A stretch of 64,000 bases of DNA. Origin: Lonicera japonica. Lineage: Eukaryota > Streptophyta > Magnoliopsida > Dipsacales > Caprifoliaceae. Position 1 is the first letter of the stretch, and every line of letters starts with the position of its first letter. Shown piece after piece: positions 48,240 to 58,182 of this stretch. Location: NCBI GenBank assembly GCA_021464415.1, contig CM038469.1, forward strand, positions 14,920,501 to 14,984,500. The letters are read 5' to 3'. A model generated the notes under the pieces. The model saw only the letters and a list, made by a program, of their open reading frames with translations, searched no databases and was not told the origin of the DNA. The position numbers and the translations under genes are program-made.

Positions 48240-49252
48240 TATGGCAACATCAAAAAGGGATCAAAGCCATGGAGAGAAAATGATAGCCGCCATGTGTGCT
48301 TCATCGATGAGGCAACGATTTGTATGCCCTTTCATCTTTTGCCATAAGGCAAAGGTCAGCCGTTTCTTCATCACCTGACTCAATATCGGATTTGTCTTCA
48401 TCTAATTCGCTTGAATGCCATTTCAGAGCATCTTTTAACCTCTTGTACAATTTTTCCTTCTTTGCTCTCTTCTCCTTTCTTCTAACTGGACAATTCGTCT
48501 TGTAGTGCCCCGGTTCATGACAATGGAAGCATTTTCTTTCCTCATTATCAACTTTAGGAAGAGTTGATCCATCATTGAAGTTCTTTGAGGATGAGGGATA
48601 GTTGTTGATCTTCCCTTGAGAATACTTCTTCTTTGCTAGGAATTTCTCAAATTTTCTAGAGAGAAGTGCCATGTCTCCATCTCCTTTTCCACCATTTCCT
48701 TCATTTGGCTTTAAAGCAAAGATTGTCATTGGATTTGCTTTCTCTCATCATTCTTCTCTTTGCAACTCCTTTTCATGGGTTTCGAGAGAACCCAAGAGAT
48801 CATCCATGCTAAGAGTTTTGAGGTTCTTAGCTTCTTGAATTGCCATCACCTTAGGTCTCCATTTCTTTAGAAGAATCCTAAGCACTTTTCTAATCTTCTC
48901 TTCATTGGAATAAACCTTGCCAAGAAGGTCCAAAGCATTAGTGAGAATAAAAAATCTACTATATATGGAAGCAAGTGATTCGTTAGGCTCCATCTTAAAT
49001 AATTCATAATCATGGACAAGAATATTAATATTGTCCTCCTTGACTTGAGAGGTTCCTTCATAGGCAACCTCAAGCTTGTCCCAAATCTTTTTTGCGGTTT
49101 TGCTACTAGAGATTTAGTTGTATTCATCCATAGACAATGCACAATGTAAAGAATTTAAAGCTTTAGCATTTAATTGATTTTTTCTAAGATCATGCTCATT
49201 GTATTCGGATATAGACTTGGGAATAACATTTCCCTTTCCTAAGAATCTGGAC
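48240..49252 (-). pseudogene. Sirevirus-type gag, partial; pol deleted
   Basis: From 49252 down: the gag core with NEHDLRK, then KLEVAYEGTSQVKEDNINIL, NESLASIYSRFFILTNALDL and KNLKTLSMDDLLGSL, a Lys-rich part and the CCHC knuckle CFHCHEPGHYKTNC near 48485-48530, ending near 48301. It matches the gag at 2515-4255 closely. Stops and shifts interrupt it (for example near 49115 and 48745). Directly downstream is the 3' untranslated region, so the second part of gag and all of pol have been lost. The N-terminus and 5' LTR are also absent. Confidence 0.8.
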
Positions 49253-49762
49253 CGTTTCTACAATAAGATTATGGTGAAAAACGAAGACGCCACAACCGGG
49301 TGCGAAATATTAATTGATAAGTCGAATGAACACTACGGACAAACCGATAAGTTCAAGTAGTTCGTGAAAAACCGAAGAGGATTAATATCACTCAATATCA
49401 TTAATGAGTAAAGTCTTTTTAATAAAAATAATACAATAAACCCCCTATAAATAGAGTGTAAAAAATACTAATCTAAATAGAATAAGAAAAATACTAATCT
49501 AAACACAATAAGGCAACTACTAATCTAAATCCTAATTCAATAAGAAATCTAAACACTATAAGGAAACTACTAATCTAAATCCTAATTGAATAAGGAAAGC
49601 ATTCCTAATTAAATAATGAAAACATTCTTAATTGAATAAAGAAATAATAAATAATTCTTATAATTAAAACTACTTAAAATAAAGCTTCTAATTTATTCTA
49701 ATGGGCGTACACGAGTTGATTTGAGCCCTTGTAGCCTTGTCCGCGTCATTATCAAGTTGCCA
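49253..49762 (-). repeat. Inverted LTR fragment related to the 49763-51533 LTRs
   Basis: On the minus strand it contains ggtttgtccgtagtgttcat followed by tcgacttatcaatt, in the order found at 50108-50150 and 51225-51262. It also shares the run of ATTCAATTAGGAAT-like units. Confidence 0.6.
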
Positions 49763-50419
49763 TGGCTCTGATTACAAGAGCTCATGCAAGAAAATTCAAA
49801 GAAGATCTTATTTTAATTACTTTTAAATTATAGGACTTATTTATTATTTTATTATTCAATTAGGATTATGAATGTTTTCCTTATTTAATTAGAATTGTTT
49901 TAGAAGTATTTCCTTAGTCAAATAGAATATTCAATTATGAATGTTTATTCAATTAGGATTGTTTTACTTTTCTTATTGTGTTAGGATTAGTAATTCTTTT
50001 ATACACCATATTTAAAGAGGATGATTGTATTATTTTAATTAGAGAGTTATGGATTAATAAAATTGTGAGAGGTTTTCTCCTTTGTTCTTTTAGAACATGT
50101 TGAACAAATTCGGTTTGTCCGTAATATTCATTCGACTTATCAATTGATTCATCATCATCAATTGTGGTGTCATTCGCGCATACCAAGGTTCACATCTCTT
50201 TATAGATGTTGGGTTGTGGTGACCATCAATCCATTTATCCTTATATACCAAGGTTCTTGCTTCTTTATAAGCAACGGGTCGCGTTGCCATTCAAATCTAA
50301 TTGTAAAAACTGTCCAATTCATTAATTTGCTACGGTTTTCATGTGTATCTGTGTTAAGGTTTGTACAACCAATTCGTTGTATTTGCGGATTTTGTGTGAT
50401 GTCACCATAGGTCGTATCA
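49763..50419 (+). repeat. Left LTR of a short gypsy-like element
   Basis: TG to CA, 657 bases, matching 50877-51533 over its full length. It is followed by a primer binding site. The first bases can be read as the end of a pol frame (ITRARARKFKED on the right copy), so pol appears to overlap the LTR. Confidence 0.75.
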
Positions 50420-50421
50420 GT

Positions 50422-50433
50422 TGGTATCAGAGG
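50422..50433 (+). other. Primer binding site (initiator Met tRNA)
   Basis: TGGTATCAGAGG lies two bases after the left LTR. Confidence 0.8.
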
Positions 50434-50876
50434 TTGCTTATACTTTTAGGTTTATCTATCTTTTTCTTTCTTGTCTTTGTTAGAGTTTTAATTCAATTTA
50501 AAAAAATGATACAATCATATTTTTTTCCCAAATCCTGTGGCCTGTGGACATCTGTCGATTTTTATACCAAAAAGACATATAATCGTCCTAATTTTTCATG
50601 TAATAATAATAAATTTGTGTTCCAAACAACGTAACCAAAAATCAGCCCAATCCAACGATGCGATCAGAAGTTAAGACTGATTTACGACAAGATCAAAATA
50701 AATTTCATGAAAACCTAGTGTGCATGAATCTCATAAAGATATCTACTGGTATGGGCAACATCATCACAAGGATTTGAGGACAAATCCTTCTCAAGAGGAG
50801 GGAAATGATTTGGACAAGGCTAGCATATAATCAAGCACATGGATTGAAGAGTACATAGGCCCAAATCAAGTTTTCA
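50434..50876 (+). mobile_element. Internal region of the short gypsy-like element (strongly deleted)
   Basis: Only about 440 bases remain. The end reads LRTNPSQEEGNDLDKAS, a tail typical of plant gypsy polyproteins just before the 3' LTR. gag and pol are otherwise absent. Total length with both LTRs is 1771 bases. Confidence 0.65.
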
Positions 50877-51533
50877 TGGGTCCGATTACAAGAGCTCATG
50901 CAAGAAAATTTAAAGAAGATCGTATTTTAATTACTTTTAAATTATAGGACTTATTTATTATTTTATTATTCAATTAGGATTATGAATGTTTTGCTTATTT
51001 AATTAGGATTGTTTTAGAAGTATTTCCTTAATCAAATAGGATATTCAATTATGAATGCTTATTCAATTAGAATTGTTTTACTTTCCTTATTGTGTTAAGA
51101 TTAATAATTCTTTTTTACACCCTATTTAAAGGGGATGATTGTATTATTTTAATTAGAGAGTTATGGATTAAAAAAATTGCGAGAGGTTTTCTCCTTTATT
51201 CTTTTAGAACATGTTGAACAAATCCGGTTTGTCCGTAATGTTCGTTCGACTTATCAATTTATTCATTATCATCAATTGTGGCGTCATTTGCGTATACCAA
51301 GGTTCGCATCTCTCTATAGATGTTGGGTCGTAGTGTCCATCAATCCATCTATCCTTATATACCAAGGTTCTTGCTTCTTTATAAGCAACGGGTCGCGGTG
51401 CCATTCAAATTTAATTGTAGAAACGGTCTAGATTCTTAATTTGCTATGGTTTTCGTGTGTATCTGTGTCGAGGTTCGCACATCCAATTCATTGTGTTTGC
51501 GGGTTTCGTGCGATATCACCAAAGGTTGTATCA
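50877..51533 (+). repeat. Right LTR of the short gypsy-like element
   Basis: 657 bases with numerous differences from the left LTR, so the insertion is not recent. No clear target duplication is visible (TGCCA on the left, AACAC on the right). Confidence 0.75.
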
Positions 51534-52355
51534 AACACTCGACCTTACCTTGCCCTGACTCTGCTTGTAGTGAAAGCCATGAAAGTATAGCACCGATTAG
51601 AATTGGGAAATATACTCTTAGAGCTATCTCTTTTCGACCTAGGCTGATGGTTGAATCTACTGCGAGTAGCACTAGGCCTATAATGGAATATTAGGTAGAC
51701 TAGTCTTAACAGGAGCTAATAAGTCCCAAGGTTTATGAATAACTTCTTACTCCGCATAAGGGAAAGCAAACGCTTAGCTTTAGAGACTTATCACGTAAGG
51801 GAGAAGACAGACTGAATGTGTGAAGCATATGGGTAAGAACGACACTTCTCCATTATAAAGGTCCAAAAGCTCCAGCTCAAGCAGTTTAGTCCAAAAAAGA
51901 GATGTCCGCCTTCGTTCTCGTTTTAACCAAACCATATGCTAACACTAAGAAAAACGAAAAAAACTGGCAGTTCGGGCTGGTTCCCTTAATCTTATCAGTT
52001 CGATTTCTGCACACCCCTAGTTCCGGTACTAATGTTTTAAACATCATACTATTTCATTTTTACACATTAACCATCCTCTACTTTTCATTTTTGTAGGACT
52101 AAAAGTATAAGAAAATGAATAAAAATTCTTATAAAAGTAGGCTTTTAAAATTTAAACCGAAGACTACAAAGTAAACGACACTAAAACAAATTGAATCATT
52201 TTAATACAAAAAATATAATGAATGGGGCCAATTAGTTTACGATTTACCGAACAATATCGAAAGAGTGAGATAATATACCACAGGCTAGGGATGGGAAGGA
52301 TGGGGGTTATTGCCATAAGATGAAATATAAACATAATACCAATTAAATAAAACTT
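51534..52355. other. No recognised gene
   Basis: The part at 51540-51900 is less AT-rich than its surroundings and does not resemble the transposons here. It could be an organelle-derived insertion, but I cannot support that. Confidence 0.3.
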
Positions 52356-52550
52356 ATAGGAGACAGAATGAAGGAGGTGCTCTTTCACAAGTTGAGGGCT
52401 TGAGTAGTAAACTAGTACAAGTAACTTTTGAGCATGTGTTAGCACTGACTCATCACCTCTAAGCACCATTTTTGGAAGGTTTTCAATAAGGCTGTAAGAA
52501 AGTCTCAGACCCATCAAGACACTTCTCTGAAGACTTCTTTTACAGTCCAA
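52356..52550 (-). pseudogene. Possible exon relic of a TTI1-like HEAT-repeat protein
   Basis: The minus-strand frame LSYSLIENLPKMVLRGDESV followed by LTHAQKLLVLVYYSSPQLVK and EHLLHS has amphipathic helical character. It resembles, from memory, a segment of plant TELO2-interacting protein 1 (TTI1), a cofactor in the assembly of PIKK kinases. Only about 65 codons are open and no neighbouring exon is visible. A chance open frame cannot be excluded. Confidence 0.4.
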
Positions 52551-52560
52551 ACCTCTACTA

Positions 52561-54004
52561 AATAGTCTTATTTAAGATAAGTAAAGTACAAATTTGCAAA
52601 TAACTTAGCAATGCCATCTTTAATGTGAAGCCTCACTCTTTCGGAGGCCAGTTTGCAAATAAGGTAATGGACGTCATGCCTTGTGAAAAAAACAAACCAA
52701 GTGCCAGTAGTAGATCACAAGAGCAACTTGTAAACAAGCAAGACATATAACTCCAATGTAATTTTAACGCGATTCTAAAGGGACGGAGGCATAAATCTAA
52801 CCTAACTTATTCAACAAGCTCATTAATGTTAACCATAAGTAAGGATAAATAGTGATAGCATCTACCACAAAATAATACCATAGCAAATTGTATTTACAAC
52901 GCAAGAATATGAAACAACATGAATTAGGAAATAAATCCCATGTCCGAAAATTATAGCTTTAATTCCTTCCTTGAGTTTACAATATGCAATATAAATGCAC
53001 GACAATGCAACTACGTAAGCACTCCTCAATGTAGCATTATCAATGGAATTTTAAACTTGGGTACATGACCTACAAATCGTATACGGCATTTACTCAAAAG
53101 TACTAAACATTGGTTATGGGCATACACATGTGCCTCACTCGTCACATCCACCATCCATCAAAACGTCAACAAATTCACATTCATTTTGTTTTGTGAAAAA
53201 AGGAAACTAATAAAAGATCCAAGCACAATACGTAGAGGTGTTTGTTGAACAATAAGTGATTTCTTTATTGTAAAAAGCTTTAGCCTAATTGTAGATAATA
53301 AATTGATTGCCATGACACTTAACCCAAATGTTATCTCAAACTATTACAAAACAGTAATCACACCTTACTTATCTAATCTAAATTGAAACATCATTACTAG
53401 ATAATCCCAATTCTTTTTGGATTTAAGCATCATCAATATGAAATAAACTGTAAGGATATGATACTTTAAACCAAATAAAACAAAAGGGAAAAAATAGAGA
53501 AAATGTAAGACATTGAAATACACGAAGAAAGGCCAAAGAGAATCGAGCCAAAACTGGTGGAGAAAGTCATGAAGTTGAGAGAGCATGGAAGTGTTCTTCT
53601 CAAGGTTTTAAAGGAGGTCCAATAGCTCTAAGAACACACAAGTGTTTGAGCTCTAAGAAAATCGTGTTGCTGGCCCATAAGAAATTTGTACAAGAGAGAT
53701 TGTTACTATTATTCTTCTATAATGGCAATAGAATATGCACAAACTATTCACATTGAATCAATTCTCCAATCAATAATCATGATGGAATTTAATCATTATC
53801 AACAAAATGGAAATTCAGATGTAGTATATATTTGAATTAATTTCCTTTGACACCACTAATGTCAATATTCTCCAAGCTAGCTCTAGTCTTCATATTAAGC
53901 ATGATGTAGAGCGAAGGATATGAAAAAGGGAGTCAAACCTTGGCCATTCCTAAATAGGGCAGTAATAATTGAGAAAGTCAGTCTTAAAGTGTAACTTTAC
54001 AATG
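52561..54004. other. Intergenic sequence without gene
   Basis: AT-rich with no protein-like ORF and no repeat boundary that I can support. Confidence 0.4.
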
Positions 54005-54013
54005 ACATCTTTG

Positions 54014-55263
54014 GGAAAAAAGACAATTAAACCTTGAAATTTGGGTGTAGATTCAATTTCCCTCCTGATGTTTCAAAAAAAGCAACGTCTTACTTGAAAT
54101 TGCTACAGTGGTTCAATTGAGACCCTCGTCCTAATTCTGTTAATAATTATGTCCACATATTTTACACTTAACCCCTTAAAACTTTAAAAGTAACATTAAA
54201 CCCCCTTAATTTATATTTTTTTAACTTTTAACTCCGCCATTAATATATATACACACCCCCTTCGACCACCCTCACCACTGTAACACCACCGTCATCTCCA
54301 CCTTGAGATGAGTGATTGAAAAGCAAACAGTATCTAACACCTTGAGATATAATTATGATGGATATATATATATATGTGTGTGTATCTTGTATGGAACTAT
54401 ATGTACATGTGTATGTGTGTTGTAGAGAGAAAATGAAAGTGATGATGGTTGTAGTGGGGGAGTGGACAAAGGTAATGGTATATATATATATAGAGAAAGG
54501 TGGTGTGAAGAGAGGAAGATACATTTACATATATGTATATATATAAAGAGGGGGGAGGTTAGTGTAATTTATGTGAGAGAGAAAGACACAGTTGTATGCG
54601 CACTCTGTGTGTGTGTGTGGGAGAGAGAGAAATAGATTGAGAAAAACAAAGTGCATATATTCTCTCTTCATTCTTCATTACCACCACACTCTTTTTCTTC
54701 TTCACCTTCTTCTATCTCTTCATCGCTGGTGACGTCTTTGGTAAAGCCTCAACACTCGTCTCATGGCTAAACACTTCCTCCTCTCACTCTGGCATCTCCA
54801 GCACCAGCGAAGCCTTAAAGTGGGTTTGTAACCGAAACGGGTTACAATCCAAATGGATTGTAACCGAAATAAATATACAATCAATTCCCCTATATATTTA
54901 GTTGTTGGCTAATTTCTACGTTTTCTGGCACCTCGAGAAGTTATTAATCGTCGACACGAACCTCACCAGAACAGTCCCCGCTGACATCAGCTCGTGTACA
55001 TCACTCTCCGTCATCGAGAAGCTTGTGATGAATCTTAACAAAAATGGAGTTAAAAGTTAAAAAAAAATATAAATTAAGGGGGTTTAGTGTCACTTTAAAG
55101 GTTTTAGGGGGTTAAGTGTAAAATATTTGGACGGAATTGTTAAACAGAATTAGGACGAGGGTCTCAATTGAACCATTATAGCAAATTCAAGGAAGACATT
55201 GCATTTTTAAAAATATCATGGGAGAAATTGAATCTACACCCAAGTTTAATTTGTCTTTTTTCC
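54014..55263. mobile_element. Pack-MULE, 1.25 kb, perfect 9-bp target duplication
   Basis: ACATCTTTG at 54005-54013 is repeated at 55264-55272. The element starts GGAAAAAAGACAATTAAACC and its right end is the near reverse complement. The inverted repeats are about 220 bases long (54014-54238 and 55042-55263) and include CAATTGAGACCCTCGTCCTA in both. Long inverted repeats with a 9-bp duplication identify a Mutator-like element. There is no transposase; the interior holds microsatellites and a captured gene fragment. Its ends differ from those of the MULE at 40170-44999, so another source mobilised it. Confidence 0.88.
54640..55035 (+). pseudogene. Captured N-terminal fragment of an LRR receptor-like kinase
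   Basis: One plus-strand frame runs for about 130 codons with a single TAG (54899-54901). It encodes a hydrophobic signal-peptide-like stretch (LFFFFTFFYLFIAGDVFG), then KASTLVSWLNTSSS (the start of the LRR N-cap), IVTEINIQSIPL, and a first leucine-rich repeat, LEKLLIVDTNLTRTVPADIS, followed by SCTSLSVIE. This order and spacing match the class of LRR receptor kinases that includes the root growth factor receptors (RGFR/RCH1 type). The N-cap Cys pair region is shortened. The kinase and most repeats are absent. No ATG is seen in good context at the start. Confidence 0.7.
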
Positions 55264-55570
55264 ACATCTTTGCATTGTGATAATTGTACATCATAATTAA
55301 ATAGTAGTAGATGTAATAACGAGACGATAAATATAATGTCTAAACAAGAATTCAAACTCAAAATTTTAAAACCTAAATTATACACATTAGTACCACTTAA
55401 TTAAATATCATTTAAAATCTAGCATATCTCATGTTAGGTATTATATCACACATATATAAAATATATTTCGAGACTAGTATTTATATAATAGAGAATTCTC
55501 AAATTTCTTTATCTTTTATTATAAATTTTTAGAATTAAAAATCCATCACCATCATCTTTCATATTATTAT
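55264..55570. other. Short intergenic stretch
   Basis: AT-rich, nothing recognised. Confidence 0.4.
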
Positions 55571-58169
55571 TGCGACGCCCCGAAATCCCGTTTAGAGGAT
55601 TTCACCTCCGGGACCCGGTTAGCCACGGAGTCGTACGCGACGACGGGTGATCAGGTGTAAAACTTAGAATTTATATAGTTGAGATATCGATTAAAACCAT
55701 ACATTTTGGAAAATTTTGGCATGTGGAGCTTGTACTTTCAATAAAACCATTTCCTGTCAAACCAACACAAGTTTAGCTAAAATAATATCTCCACATCTAT
55801 CAATTCCTTATCATATAAAAAATTCACCCCTGGTACACAGCAGTGCCTCTATTGAGGTCTCAATCTCATAATAACTTGACATCAATATAAATACATAACA
55901 ATACAATATACATATCCAGTTTATTAACTAAAGAATTAGTACACAAGTCGTTTCCCAACGACTTAGGTGACCAAAGTCCATCAGAGCTATCTAGACTTGC
56001 ACTCGTACCATTCCCACGAACACCTGCAACACTGGTTTGGAAAATGGGAGTGAGCCAAACGGGCTCAGTGGGAACTATAAGGGTTGTATAAGAAAATAAG
56101 TTGCGAATCATGCATGCCATGCCATGTATTATAATGAAAGTAATTTATATGCTGCTTCTCTATAATAAACCATATCTGGGTAGAAATGTATGTATACGAA
56201 TGTAAACACATATATGTATATAATACAATTTAGAAACAGCCAATGTATAGAAAACCTTTTGTCAAATATATGTATGATGTCCCCAACCCAAAGTACGAGA
56301 AAAGCAATGTAAGTATACATATACGTCATCGTACAGTATATGCCACAACACCGCGACTAGATCTATCACATCAATCACATATATCAAACTCACGTCTAGG
56401 ATTTTCATATATCTACTGTACAGAGATAGCCGGCACTCGGTTTCTTCTGCCCAAGGCAGGGACCACCTACCAGGTCCACCTAGACGCTACCTCACGCAGC
56501 CACACAGGCATACGCTACCTCACGCAGCCACAAAGGCATACGCTACCTCACGCCGCCATAAAGGCGCACGCTACAATAATACTCACGTAGCCACCAAGGC
56601 TATACGCTACCGGTAATCACCATCTATCTAGTACGAACGGTGTGGCCATCCGATATCAAATCACAGAAATCATCTCATCAAATCAATGAAATCACAAGAA
56701 TATAGAATCCAACATATATAGATATGAATATGCAAGTATTCCATATGTAGTCGTAAAACTTGTATATATGTATATATCCATAGTGTAAGACATGTAGTGG
56801 TATTGTTGAGATTTAACAAGATCCGCCAAATCCGTCGGTTAAGAAAAGAAACCATGAAAATCCTTAGTTTGGGAGGTTTCATATGTTTTCATCAATTGGC
56901 CCCAAGCCAAGTCTAATATACTCAAACAATGTATATAAGTTCCCAAATAGCCTCCCATTATGATTTAAAGACCTCATTTATTCAAAACATATTTGTATAT
57001 TTGACCAGCATACTAACGGACTGGCTAGGTAAGTAGAAAATCTCATAAACGTAGTTTTATAACTTAAACATAACAACAATACCACTAATATATGTAACTT
57101 TGTCAAAAATATAGTTTAAATCCCATATATGACATCATACATAAGCGTATCAAAGCTTAGCGTATATAATCGTATACGTACTTGAAGGTCATATACCAAA
57201 CTTTCTCATAAATCATTTATAATTGGGGCTTTTTGTATAAAATCGTTATTGGTATCATATATGAAGCAAATCTATCAAAAATATCCAAAGAAATTAACCC
57301 AAGCCCCATGCATATGCAACTTTGAGTAGAAACCCTAGGTTTGGATTGATTTGAGATGAATAAGTTGTAATCCTAGGAAAAATTGTTAAAATACTATTAT
57401 TCCCACCTTAAGAGGGTCAATCCCTCGAAGTATTGCGGAAGAATCGAGCCGAAATCGCGTAGATGCGAAAATCCCCAATTTGAGCTCAAAACCCTAGCTA
57501 TGGTGGATGGAGGTGAAGGAGAAGATGAAGATGATGATGGAGATGATGATGATGACATGGATTTGTTGTAGGATAAGAGGCCTTTAACAATCCCTCTTCA
57601 TCCCCTCAAATTCGCCCCTCTCTCTCTCTCTAAAGACTCTCCAATGGTTGGGGTGAAATGAGGAAGAAATGAGATGAAGAAATATAAAAAATCTCGCCAG
57701 AACCATGTAGCCGACTCCCCACTTACCCATGGAGTCGACTCCATGGGTTAATTTCTGCCTCCTTCAGTTTTTGGTCATAGCTCGACTTCGTACGCACTTT
57801 TGGGCATCAAGGAGTTGGAATTGGGTCTCGGCCAAAACACGATAGTTGTAGAGGGCATTGAAATGAATACGTGGCCGAAAACGGGGACTCATTTGGAGTT
57901 CGGATGAGGAAGTTATGGTCATCCAAAGTTGGGTAAAAATAACTTATCGCATAGGATCGAAACTTGTGATTTTCGAGTCGATTTTCGTCCGAGCCACCCA
58001 AAACAACTTATGGTCATTATAACACACTTGAATATATTAATATGACTTGTTGGAAGTTTTCAAACCATACCAACCTTTACAGAACCCAATTTGGCTACCC
58101 GGAGCCAAATTCAGCCTTATACGCGATATGGGCCGCGATTTGCAAGCGATAAGGAAACCGGGTGTTACA
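55571..58169 (-). repeat. 3' LTR of a minus-strand non-autonomous gypsy-like element
   Basis: On the minus strand it starts TGTAACACCCGG after a purine tract and ends GGGCGTCGCA, 2599 bases in all. It is almost identical to 61853-64000. It contains a tandem repeat of about 28 bases at 56486-56600 and a 24-bp perfect palindrome at 57725-57748. A short acidic ORF (57383-57571) is most likely incidental. LTRs of this size and start fit Tekay/Del-type chromoviruses, which is an inference from form only. Confidence 0.85.
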
Positions 58170-58182
58170 ATCTCCCCTCCTT
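58170..58182 (-). other. Polypurine tract
   Basis: On the minus strand AAGGAGGGGAGAT directly precedes the 3' LTR. Confidence 0.8.

Noticed and set aside
51540..51900. Possible organelle DNA insertion
   Set aside because: Base composition differs slightly, but I could not recognise any plastid or mitochondrial gene.
54240..54546. Overlapping ORFs rich in Tyr, Ile and Val in the Pack-MULE interior
   Set aside because: They are driven by TA and TG microsatellites and are open on both strands.
56486..56600. Regularly spaced repeats that could suggest a CRISPR-like array
   Set aside because: The units are contiguous tandem repeats inside a plant LTR, without unique spacers.
57383..57571. Acidic ORF ending in repeated Asp and Glu, duplicated at 63637-63825
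   Set aside because: It lies inside both LTR copies and its acidic tail is a GAT/GAA microsatellite.
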